Below the pieces are notes generated by a model, which saw nothing but the letters and a program-made list of their open reading frames with translations, was not told the origin of the DNA and did not search any database. The position numbers and the translations under genes were made by a program. From positions 389,809 through 453,808 of the forward strand of contig NZ_BMZP01000001.1 in assembly GCF_014652855.1 (NCBI RefSeq): 64,000 nt of DNA, in the 5' to 3' direction. Shown here piece after piece: positions 41,072 through 49,000 of this stretch (position 1 is the first letter of the stretch; each line of letters begins with the position of its first letter). This stretch comes from Novosphingobium pokkalii. GTDB taxonomy: Bacteria > Pseudomonadota > Alphaproteobacteria > Sphingomonadales > Sphingomonadaceae.

Positions 41072-42633
41072 TGCCCTTCTCCCGTCGACAAGTGGAACCG
41101 TGACCCGCCGCCCGGGGTCGGCAGCACGCCGATGCCCTGGGTTGCCAGCACAGCCGCCACCGCCAGGGCGCGCCGCTGGGCCAGGCTGGGCCGCGCCGGG
41201 GGCGTGCCGGCCGGCAGCCCCGGCACGCCGAGTGCGGGCACGTTCCAGCGCCGTGCCGCCCAGGCCGATGTCAGCACGGCATCGCGCGCCACCGGATCCA
41301 GCGCATCGGCATTGTCGGCAAAAGCGATCTCGGGCAGTGGGCCTTGCGGCGGCACGATGGCCACGCTCCAGCCGTCGGTCTGCGCGGCGGCGCGGGCTTC
41401 CAGCGTGCGATAGGTGGCAACGGTTGCGCCCGGCAGCGGCACCGCCGCCGCCGTCACGCGGTGATGATCACGGTCGATCGTCACATCATCGGCCGCCACC
41501 CCGGTGATCAGGGCAATCATCTGCGCGATCGCCGCCATGCGCTGGGCCTCCAGATTGGGCTGGTCGCCAGCCTGGCGCAGTTCCTCCCGCTGGGCATCGA
41601 TCGCGCCCGCCCCCGGTTCGAGCAGGATCTGGTCGATATCCAGGCGCACCGGGCGCCCCAGTTCCTGTTCGATCGCCTTTTGCAGCACCACGGTCTTCTG
41701 GGTCTTGCCACGTGGCGTGATGACCACGGCGCGGATCACGTTGGGTGTGCGATCGAACGCCACGTCAAGCTGCGTGACGCGCGAGGCGCTGCCAAACCGC
41801 TTGGTCAGCAGCGAGCGCACTTCCGACACGGTGAGCGCCTCGCGCGCGATGCGGTTGAGTGCGAAGCCGAGCGGGATGGCCATGGCCACGAAGACCAACA
41901 GCAGCAAGATGGTCTGGGTCCAGCTCTGCCGGCTGGAGAGCTGGTGCCCAAAGCCGTAATAGCGCGCCATCACGGTGGCCGAGAGCGCGATCGTGATGAA
42001 GTTTGTGACAAACAGCGCCAGGGCTCCGCCGAGCACCGGCAGGTTCCACGTCGCAAGGCCATAGCCCACCACGGCGAGCGGCGGCATCAGCGCGGTGGCG
42101 ATGGCCACGCCGACAATGGTCTCGCCCCGGCCACGGATGATGGCAAAGCTGCCGGCGAGCGCGGCAAACAGGGCAACGCCTAGATCGAACAGATTCGGGC
42201 GCGTGCGGGCAACGATCTCGGCCGTGGGGGCCTGCAATGGCGAGGCCGTGACGATCAGGGCCGTGAATGCCACGGCGGCAAAGGCGCCGATCGCCAAGGC
42301 CAGCAGCGATCGCCGCATTTCGGCAAAATCGAACAGCGCCAGGCTGAATCCGAACCCCAGGATCGGGCTCATCAACGGCGAGATCAGCATGGCGCCGATG
42401 ACCACGGCGGGCGACGATAGCAGCAACCCCAGCATCGCGATGCCGGCCGACATCATGGTCATGAAGGCATAGCGCGGCGACCAGCAGCTTTCCGCGAAGA
42501 TCCGTGCCACGACCGCCTGGTGATCGACCGGCCCCACGACCCGGCGGCGCCACCAGCGGTAAAGGGCAAGGCGGCTGAGCCGCGCGCCTACCCGCTTGCC
42601 TGCGCCAAAGGTTGGTCCCGTCGCTACTTCCAT
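41068..42633 (-). CDS. DUF389 family membrane protein
   Basis: A 521-residue protein. After about 40 residues come six or so helices with the conserved SPAVVIGAMLISPLMSPILG and GETIVGVAIATALMPPLAVVGYG segments of DUF389 (TIGR00341-like), then a soluble C-terminal part with two repeat-like regions (RFGSASRVTQLDVAF; GVAADDVTIDRDHHRV). The function of the family is not known; the LISPLMSP and LMPPLAVVG repeats suggest a channel- or carrier-like fold. ATG 42633 has GGAG upstream; the longer frame lacks similarity. First gene of the four-gene membrane operon. Confidence 0.88.
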   Translation of the reverse strand: MEVATGPTFGAGKRVGARLSRLALYRWWRRRVVGPVDHQAVVARIFAESCWSPRYAFMTMMSAGIAMLGLLLSSPAVVIGAMLISPLMSPILGFGFSLALFDFAEMRRSLLALAIGAFAAVAFTALIVTASPLQAPTAEIVARTRPNLFDLGVALFAALAGSFAIIRGRGETIVGVAIATALMPPLAVVGYGLATWNLPVLGGALALFVTNFITIALSATVMARYYGFGHQLSSRQSWTQTILLLLVFVAMAIPLGFALNRIAREALTVSEVRSLLTKRFGSASRVTQLDVAFDRTPNVIRAVVITPRGKTQKTVVLQKAIEQELGRPVRLDIDQILLEPGAGAIDAQREELRQAGDQPNLEAQRMAAIAQMIALITGVAADDVTIDRDHHRVTAAAVPLPGATVATYRTLEARAAAQTDGWSVAIVPPQGPLPEIAFADNADALDPVARDAVLTSAWAARRWNVPALGVPGLPAGTPPARPSLAQRRALAVAAVLATQGIGVLPTPGGGSRFHLSTGEGQ

Positions 42634-43093
42634 GCTTGCTCCGATGTCTGCGCAAAGGCCGAGGGCCGTTCCCGATATGGCGAGGATGGCATCCGCGATC
42701 GGTTCAACGCCAACCAGCGCTGGTTGATCCGGCGCCGCGAAAAGGGCGCAGGCGCCGGCCGAAAGCGGCGAGTTGCGGCCCGGCGGCAAAGCGCGCGGTG
42801 TGTCCACGCTGAAACGCTGGAACGGTCATGGGCATGCAGCACGGGAAACGTCCGGACACGACTGTGGGCCCGCTGGCGGCCCGACCAGCGCAAAAGCCTG
42901 CCCGCGCCAAGTCCTGGCCAGCGAGCACCCACCTCCTCTATTGCATCGCCCATCCCGCACCGCAATGGTTTCCGGACGCGCGGGTTCGAACGTTTGGCGC
43001 AACGCGAGGCACGAACTTGCACCGTCGGCATTTGTCTGTGCGTGCGCCTTCAGGATGGCTATCACGGCATTCGTGCCACGCAGGAGAAGATCG
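42634..43093. other. 460-base intergenic region between divergent transport genes
   Basis: No ORF here has recognisable protein sequence; the overlapping frames are low-complexity and arginine-rich. The only strong structure I see is the 16-base palindrome at 42711-42726. It should contain the promoters of the DUF389 operon and of the VIT-type transporter. Confidence 0.55.
42711..42726. promoter_or_regulatory. Perfect 16-base palindrome upstream of the DUF389 operon
   Basis: CAACCAGCGCTGGTTG is an uninterrupted palindrome 78 bases ahead of the DUF389 start. This is the form of a dimeric-regulator operator; no candidate regulator is encoded next to it. Confidence 0.45.
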
Positions 43094-43792
43094 ATGGCAA
43101 AGCAAGCTGGCCGCGAATATCATCTCGTCGACCGGATCGGATGGCTGCGCGCGGCAGTGCTGGGCGCCAACGACGGCATTCTTTCCACGTCCAGCCTGGT
43201 CCTCGGCGTCGCTGCGGCCGGCGGTACGCGGGCCAGCGTCCTGATTGCAGCGCTGGCGGCACTGGTGGCAGGCGCCATGTCCATGGCTGCGGGCGAATAT
43301 GTCTCGGTCAGTTCGCAGCATGATACCGAACAGGCCGACCTGGCACGCGAAAGGGCCGAATTGGCCGCAGACTTTTCCGGCGAACAGGAAGAGCTCGCCC
43401 GGATCTATCGCGAGCGCGGCATAGATGAGGCGACCGCGCGGATCATCGCCCGTGAACTGATGGCCAAGGACGCTCTGGCCGCGCACGCTCGCGACGAGCT
43501 TGGCATCACCATTGCCAACACGGCCCGGCCGATCCAGGCCGCATTCACGTCGGCAGCAACATTCACCTTCGGCGCCGCCATGCCGGTGCTGATCGCGGCC
43601 ATCGCCCCCCGTGCCTGGCTGATCCCGATCGAAATCGCCGGCTCGCTGCTGTTTCTGGCCGTGCTTGGTGCCATCGGCGCGGTGACCGGCGGCGCCAATG
43701 TGTGGCGCGCCACGGCCCGCGTCACATTTTGGGGAGCGCTGGCGCTGGCCGTTACGGCGGGCATCGGCCGGCTGGTGGGAACAGTCGTATGA
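43094..43792 (+). CDS. VIT/CCC1-family iron or manganese transporter
   Basis: A 232-residue membrane protein of the vacuolar iron transporter family. WLRAAVLGANDGILSTSSLVLG is the conserved first helix with the Asp of the transport path, AGAMSMAAGEYVSVSSQHDTEQAD the second, followed by a charged metal-binding helical region (about 85-135) rich in Glu (EELARIYRERGIDEATARII), then three more helices. Members export or sequester Fe2+ or Mn2+. AGGAGA precedes the ATG. Divergent from the DUF389 operon. Confidence 0.92.
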   Translation: MAKQAGREYHLVDRIGWLRAAVLGANDGILSTSSLVLGVAAAGGTRASVLIAALAALVAGAMSMAAGEYVSVSSQHDTEQADLARERAELAADFSGEQEELARIYRERGIDEATARIIARELMAKDALAAHARDELGITIANTARPIQAAFTSAATFTFGAAMPVLIAAIAPRAWLIPIEIAGSLLFLAVLGAIGAVTGGANVWRATARVTFWGALALAVTAGIGRLVGTVV

Positions 43793-43799
43793 AGGATCG

Positions 43800-43984
43800 G
43801 ATCATACAAGGCAATTTGATAACAAGATGACAATCGTCTGACCAATCATTTCCACAAAAATCAACGCATTGTTCAATACATTCCACGTTGGCATCATTTG
43901 TGGACTCAAGCCGCCCAATTCATGATATTCTGATTCGCGATCTGAATATTACTGTGGACTGCACAATAGCGCGGGGGACAGGGC
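43800..43984. promoter_or_regulatory. AT-rich leader of the phospholipase-D-like gene
   Basis: By count the 60-base blocks from 43801 contain about 33%, 45% and 47% G+C, far below the surroundings. An interrupted palindrome ATATTC-N13-GAATAT (43925-43930 and 43944-43949) lies about 40 bases before the start codon. It may be an atypical promoter or imported DNA. Confidence 0.45.
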
Positions 43985-45715
43985 ATGCGGGTCACGACGG
44001 AAGCGGGTTCTCTTCGGCTGCGAGCCATTTCCGGCACCCGCGTGGTCTTGCTGGCGATCGATATTGCCGAGCAGGCCCGCCACGGCCTGCTCGGCTTTGC
44101 CATTGCCCGGCTGGAAGACGGGGAAACGGTCTGGCTGCAAGGGCGCAAGGTCTTTGCCAGCGTGGAGCCGCATCCCGATCCGGCCGACAGCTATCCCAGC
44201 AACCGCTACCCTATCCAGAGCCTGATCTGGTCAGACTTCAACGCCGCCCCTGGGCAGGAAATCACCTATCGCGTGCACCCGGTCTATGGGCCGGTGGCGG
44301 CGGTCAGGCTGGGCGAGGCTGCCGAGATCACGATATCGACGATTGACCCGACGGCGGGCGCACACGGCATCTATTTCAATTTTGGCGCGATCGCCTCCCA
44401 GGCGTTTGCGGAAACCTTCCACAACCAGAAGCCGCAGGACGAGGATGATCCCGCCGATCGGGAGGTACAGTGGCTCTCGCGCGGGGCGTTGCAGGCAGCG
44501 CTGGATTTCATCGCCAAGGCGCAAGACGGGGATTCCCTGCGCGTTGCGGCCTATGAATTTACCTACACCCCCATCCTCAAGGCGCTGCGCGAGGCGGCCG
44601 GGCGCGGCGTGGACGTGCGCATCGTGCACGAGGCGGGAACCGAGCTTGACGAAAAGACCCACACGCAAGTGCCCACCAGCGCAACAACTGCCGCCAAGAA
44701 CGCGATCGAGCGGCTCGGCCTGGCCAACCAGCCCAACCTGCGGCTCATCAAGCGTACGCGGCGCCGCAACATTCCGCACAACAAGTTCATCGTGTGGATG
44801 CGCGGCGGAGCGGCGCTGGAAGTGCTGGCCGGATCGGCCAATTTCACCGCCTCGGGCTTCATCGGCCAGACCAACGTGGTCCATATCGTGCGCCACCGCG
44901 ATGTCGCGCAGGACTACCTCGAATACTGGACCGAACTGTCCAAGGATCCGACCACGCCGGAACTCTCCACCTGGACCCAGGCCAAGACACCTCAGGACGA
45001 TCTCGACGCGCTGACGGCGCCGCCTGGCATCACCACGTTCTTCTCCCCCCGCAAGAACGATGTGATGCTGGCGTGGTATGCCGACCAGATTGCCGCCGCC
45101 ACCGGCACGGTCATGTTCACCGCCGCGTTCGGCGTGAACAAACTGCTGGCTGCCCAGTTCGGCATCGATCGCCCATTCGCGCGCTTCATTCTGCTGGAGG
45201 ATGAACCGGACAAGCTGCTGAAAGCCAAGATGGCGCAAGACCGCGACGTCGTGGCGGCCTATGGGTCCATCCTGGGCGATTATGCCAAGAGCAAGAAGGC
45301 GTTCCCGCCCTCAAGCCTCGACGCTTGGTTCCTCAAGGAAGAATTGTTCCGCAAGCAGGGGCACGTGTTTTTCATTCACACGAAGTTCCTGCTGATCGAT
45401 CCGCTGGGCGACAATCCGCTGGTTTGCACCGGCTCTGCCAACTTTTCGACGTCATCGCTGGAAGCCAACGACGAGAACATGCTGCTGATCCGCGGCGATA
45501 CCGCTGTCGCCGACGTCTATCTGACGGAATTCGACCGGATCTTCCGCCACTTCTATGCCCGTCAAGTGATCGACCGCCTTGCCGCCGAAGGCAAGCCGCT
45601 GACCGAAGCCAAGTTCCTGGACGAAAGCGATGGCTGGCTGGGCGAATATACCCAGCCCGGGCGCCTCAAGACCAATCGCCAGCGGCTGTTCTTTCCCAAC
45701 TGGCCAGGGAGATGA
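43985..45715 (+). CDS. Phospholipase-D-like superfamily protein with one degenerate HKD site
   Basis: A 576-residue protein without a signal peptide. It has two PLD-type halves: RNIPHNKFIVW (His265) with GSANFTASG, and FIHTKFLLIDPLG (His465, Asp472) with GSANFSTSS. The second is a complete HxKx4D motif; in the first the Asp position is Met. PLD-fold enzymes hydrolyse phosphodiesters in lipids or nucleic acids through paired histidines; substrate unknown here. The N-terminal 110 residues show no PLD motif. It stands alone behind an AT-rich leader and between unrelated genes. A nuclease, possibly defensive, or a phospholipase are both open. Confidence 0.82.
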   Translation: MRVTTEAGSLRLRAISGTRVVLLAIDIAEQARHGLLGFAIARLEDGETVWLQGRKVFASVEPHPDPADSYPSNRYPIQSLIWSDFNAAPGQEITYRVHPVYGPVAAVRLGEAAEITISTIDPTAGAHGIYFNFGAIASQAFAETFHNQKPQDEDDPADREVQWLSRGALQAALDFIAKAQDGDSLRVAAYEFTYTPILKALREAAGRGVDVRIVHEAGTELDEKTHTQVPTSATTAAKNAIERLGLANQPNLRLIKRTRRRNIPHNKFIVWMRGGAALEVLAGSANFTASGFIGQTNVVHIVRHRDVAQDYLEYWTELSKDPTTPELSTWTQAKTPQDDLDALTAPPGITTFFSPRKNDVMLAWYADQIAAATGTVMFTAAFGVNKLLAAQFGIDRPFARFILLEDEPDKLLKAKMAQDRDVVAAYGSILGDYAKSKKAFPPSSLDAWFLKEELFRKQGHVFFIHTKFLLIDPLGDNPLVCTGSANFSTSSLEANDENMLLIRGDTAVADVYLTEFDRIFRHFYARQVIDRLAAEGKPLTEAKFLDESDGWLGEYTQPGRLKTNRQRLFFPNWPGR

Positions 45716-45826
45716 CCCAAACTGCCTTGTGGCAGCGTCATGACAGACCGGCAGCCAACGCGATGCGCAGATGCCGGTTGCCGCCGTTGTCCCGGCCCGT
45801 GGCCAGGGCAATGCTGCCGGGGCAGA

Positions 45827-46777
45827 TCAAGGCATGCAGCCCAGCGCGGCCAGCGTGGCGCGCACGGCTTGGGGAAGCGGCGTGTGCGGCTCTTCGCCCA
45901 AGGTGGCGACCAGGCGCGCGTTATCCAGCCGCACAGGCTGCTGCCAGAGATAGCGCATCTCCATCAATTCGCGCGGCATGTGGGCAAACGGGGCAGCCAG
46001 GCGCAGCGCCCACCACGGGAACGGCGCAACCCGCACCTTCGGCGCGCCCAGCGCCTCGACAATGGCCTCGACCATCGCGGTGCCCGTTCCGTCCCAGTGC
46101 CCACCCATGTGATAGTTGGCAAAGGCCGGCACCCGATCATGCTCCACCAGGCGGACCATGGTTTCGGCCACGTCGGGAAGATACCCCCATAGATGCCCAA
46201 CCCCGCGCGCGGCGGGATTGCGGATAACCCGTGGGCGGCCGCCAGGCGTGATCAGGCCTTGGGCAAACCAGCTATTGGCCGCGCCGGGGCCAAAGAAATC
46301 ACCGGCCCGCACGATCAGCGCGCGAATTTTGCCCGCATCGGCAGCAGCGCGCAGCCGGCGCTCCATCTCCACCCTGATCGCGCCCTTGCGCGTGACGGCA
46401 TGCTGCGGCGCGGTTTCATCGATCAGGGGTAAGCTGTCAGGGCCATAGTTGTAGACCGTGCCCGGCAGCAGAACCTGCGCGCCACTGACCCGCGCCGCCG
46501 CGATGCTGTTGTCCAGCATGGGCAAGACCACGGTGTTCCAGTTGCGATAGCCGGGCGGGTTGACGGCGTGCACAATCACCGTTGCGCCGCGTGCCGCAGC
46601 GGCAACCGCTGCGCCATCCATCGCATCGCCGATCACGGCCGACACCCCCTGCGGCACCCGATGCGCGCTGTGCGCCCGCACCAGGGCCCGCACGCTCCAC
46701 CCGCGTTCAACCAGGCGCCGCGCCACTGCGCCGCCGATGCCACCCGTCACGCCCAAAACCAGCGCAATCCGTTCCAT
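45827..46777 (-). CDS. NAD(P)-dependent epimerase/reductase (extended SDR)
   Basis: A 316-residue extended short-chain dehydrogenase-like protein. GVTGGIGGAVARRLVERGW is the NAD(P)-binding loop, VIVHAVNPPGY and LLPGTVYNYGPD the central strands. The classical YxxxK is not obvious; RKGAIRVEMER occupies that area, as in NmrA/atypical members. AGGAGAG precedes the ATG. It is 89 bases from a divergent LysR gene, a typical regulator-target pair; the substrate is unknown. Confidence 0.85.
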   Translation of the reverse strand: MERIALVLGVTGGIGGAVARRLVERGWSVRALVRAHSAHRVPQGVSAVIGDAMDGAAVAAAARGATVIVHAVNPPGYRNWNTVVLPMLDNSIAAARVSGAQVLLPGTVYNYGPDSLPLIDETAPQHAVTRKGAIRVEMERRLRAAADAGKIRALIVRAGDFFGPGAANSWFAQGLITPGGRPRVIRNPAARGVGHLWGYLPDVAETMVRLVEHDRVPAFANYHMGGHWDGTGTAMVEAIVEALGAPKVRVAPFPWWALRLAAPFAHMPRELMEMRYLWQQPVRLDNARLVATLGEEPHTPLPQAVRATLAALGCMP

Positions 46778-46866
46778 GTCGCTCTCCTTGCTGACGGCGA
46801 CAGGTTTGGCGCACTGGTGAGATCCATGAAATTGACCGAATGCGGCAACCAGCTATACGGAAATAT

Positions 46867-47772
46867 ATGAACAGAGAGCCAAGCTGGGATGTCTATCGCA
46901 CCTTCGCCGCCGTGCTTCGCGAAGGCTCGCTCTCGGCTGCGGCACGCGCCCTGGGGCTCACCCAGCCCAGCGTAGCCCGCCATATCGAGGCACTCGAACA
47001 GGCGGTGGGCGGCACCTTGTTCCTGCGCTCGCAACGCGGCCTATCGCCCACCGACCGGGCCATCGCCCTGCGACCCTATGCCGAAACCTTGCTGGCCACG
47101 TCGGCCGCGCTGCTGCGGACCGCAACGGCGGGCGCAGACGTGATTGCCGGAACGGTTCGCCTGACCGCCAGCGAGGTGGTGGCGGCCGAACATCTGCCGC
47201 CAGTGCTCACCGCGCTGCGCCGCCAGTACCGGGAACTCAGCATCGAACTGGTGGCCAGCGACGCGATTGATGACCTGCTGCAACGCCATGCCGATATCGC
47301 CATCCGCATGGTCGCTCCGACGCAACAGGCCCTTCTCGCGCGCAAGCTCGGTGCGCTGAAATTGGGGCTCTATGCCCATGCCGACTATCTCGCGCAGCAT
47401 GGCGAGCCCACGGCCTTGGCCGATCTCGCCCACCATGACCTGATCGGGGTGGACAGCATCGGCGACCTGTCCCGCGCCGTGCTCACGGCCTTGCCCGGCT
47501 TGGAGCACGGCGATTTCGCACTTCGGGTCGACAACGCGCTGGTGCAGCTCGGCGCGATCCGCGCGGGCTTTGGCATCGGCATCTGCCAAGTGGCCGTGGC
47601 CGCGCGCGATGCCGCGTTGATCCGCGTGCTGCCCGATGCGTTTTCGTTCGATCTGCCGCTGTGGGTCGTGATGCACGAAGACTTGCGATCCAGCGCGCGC
47701 CATCGCGCCGTGTTCGATGCTCTGGTGGATGGCCTATTGGACGGGATTCCTCAGGGCGTTGCGATCGGATGA
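46867..47772 (+). CDS. LysR-family transcriptional regulator
   Basis: A 301-residue LysR regulator with the DNA-binding domain in AAVLREGSLSAAARALGLTQ and PSVARHIEALEQAVGGTLFL, and a C-terminal substrate-binding domain from about residue 90 (GTVRLTASEVVAAEHLPPVL). The start MNREPSWD at 46867 is preferred over 46840. Divergent from the reductase gene, its likely target. Its last 22 bases overlap the convergent PepSY gene. Confidence 0.9.
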   Translation: MNREPSWDVYRTFAAVLREGSLSAAARALGLTQPSVARHIEALEQAVGGTLFLRSQRGLSPTDRAIALRPYAETLLATSAALLRTATAGADVIAGTVRLTASEVVAAEHLPPVLTALRRQYRELSIELVASDAIDDLLQRHADIAIRMVAPTQQALLARKLGALKLGLYAHADYLAQHGEPTALADLAHHDLIGVDSIGDLSRAVLTALPGLEHGDFALRVDNALVQLGAIRAGFGIGICQVAVAARDAALIRVLPDAFSFDLPLWVVMHEDLRSSARHRAVFDALVDGLLDGIPQGVAIG

Positions 47773-48914
47773 CATAACTCCACGCGCCGTGCTCGCCCCT
47801 TTCGCTTCATGCGGCGGCGGGCAAGGTAGAACCACACGCCGCTGATCGCAAAGAACGGCAGGCTGAGGCTGGTCACGAACAGCACGATCCGGCCGGGCAG
47901 GCCAAAGAACGCGCCACGGTGGATTTCAAACATGCTGGCGACGATGACGGCACCGCCTGGCCGTTGCGCGGCAAAGTCCGTTGCCAGAACCTTGCCGGTG
48001 GCCCCGTTGATCGTCACGGCATCATCGGCCCGCTCGTGTCGCGCCGCCACGGGCAGCGCGCGAAAGCGCAAGGCCGCACCTTTTTCGGGCACGATCAGCA
48101 TGATCCGGCGATAGGAGCGGCCTGCGGTTGCCGCATCAAATCCCTGCCAGGCCAGGGCGAAATCGGGTTTGCCGCGCGATTTGGCCTTTTCCGCCTGCTC
48201 TGCGCCCAACAGGCGCTGAACACCACTGCGATACCAATCGAACGACCACCACAGCCCGGTCATCGCGCTGAGCAGATAGACCGCCATCATCACGCCGCCG
48301 AGCAGCAGATGTACCTCGCGCCACCACCAGCGGCCCTTGCGCCCCGGCGGAATGGTCAACCACGCGCGCCAGTCCCGCGGCTTGGCAGGCCAGCGCAGAT
48401 AGAGCCCACCCAGCGCCAGCACGATCAGCGCGATGGCGGCGCTGCCGGTCACGATCCGTCCCCAGCCCTTGCCATTGCCGGGCATCGCCAGCCAGCGATG
48501 CACCCGCTCCACCGTATCGAAAAATGGGGCAGCGGGCAGCGGCCCAAGGATGCGCCCGTCCCGGCGGTCCAGCAGCACCGTCTCGCGCCCTTTGGCGCCG
48601 GCTGCCTTGTCGACAAAGCTGATCAGCGCGGGAACGGTGGGATCGCTCTCTACCACGAACCGCGCGATCGCCCTGCCCGGCTGCGCCAGCGCCGCGCGTT
48701 GCAACAAGACCGACGGCGCCAGCACCGTCTCACCCCCGCGCAGGGGCAGCGGAGCAATCAGCCGCGCCTGGATATCGTCCTGAAAAGACAGCATGGCGCC
48801 CGTCGCGCCCATCACGGCCAGCACCAGCCCAAGGCTGAGCCCGAGCCAACTGTGCAGCCGTTGCAGCCATTTGCGCAGGGCAATGCTGCGCGGAGGGCGA
48901 ATCGTCGATCTCAT
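47751..48914 (-). CDS. PepSY-domain membrane protein (siderophore-iron reductase-like)
   Basis: A 387-residue inner-membrane protein of the PepSY_TM group often found next to siderophore receptors. Four helices are visible: LHSWLGLSLGLVLAVMGATG, a second near GSAAIALIVLALGGLYLRWP, a third at LLLGGVMMAVYLLSAMTGLW, and a last at VLFVTSLSLPFFAISGVWFY; conserved His residues in HSW, HRWL and EVHL could bind haem. Relatives reduce ferric siderophores in the periplasm. ATG 48914 sits at the edge of a Fur-like palindrome shared with the divergent receptor gene. Confidence 0.88.
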   Translation of the reverse strand: MRSTIRPPRSIALRKWLQRLHSWLGLSLGLVLAVMGATGAMLSFQDDIQARLIAPLPLRGGETVLAPSVLLQRAALAQPGRAIARFVVESDPTVPALISFVDKAAGAKGRETVLLDRRDGRILGPLPAAPFFDTVERVHRWLAMPGNGKGWGRIVTGSAAIALIVLALGGLYLRWPAKPRDWRAWLTIPPGRKGRWWWREVHLLLGGVMMAVYLLSAMTGLWWSFDWYRSGVQRLLGAEQAEKAKSRGKPDFALAWQGFDAATAGRSYRRIMLIVPEKGAALRFRALPVAARHERADDAVTINGATGKVLATDFAAQRPGGAVIVASMFEIHRGAFFGLPGRIVLFVTSLSLPFFAISGVWFYLARRRMKRKGRARRVELCHPIATP

Positions 48915-48932
48915 TGCGATCAATTATTGCAA
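48914..48932. promoter_or_regulatory. Fur-like palindrome between PepSY gene and siderophore receptor
   Basis: TTGCGATCAATTATTGCAA is a 19-base imperfect palindrome (14 of 19 positions symmetric) at the start of the PepSY gene and 68 bases before the receptor. TTGC...GCAA half sites with an AT-rich centre are like alphaproteobacterial Fur boxes. Directly after it CAATAT, CAATAT, CAATTA follow in tandem (48935-48952). Confidence 0.55.
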
Positions 48933-49000
48933 ACCAATATCAATATCAATTAGGGCAGCGGTGAATTCCACCCGGGGGATTCGCCAAGGGGACCTGTATC

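Noticed and set aside
42828..43244. Small ORFs in the gap before the VIT-type gene
   Set aside because: No ribosome-binding site or conserved sequence, and the frames run into the VIT gene in another phase.
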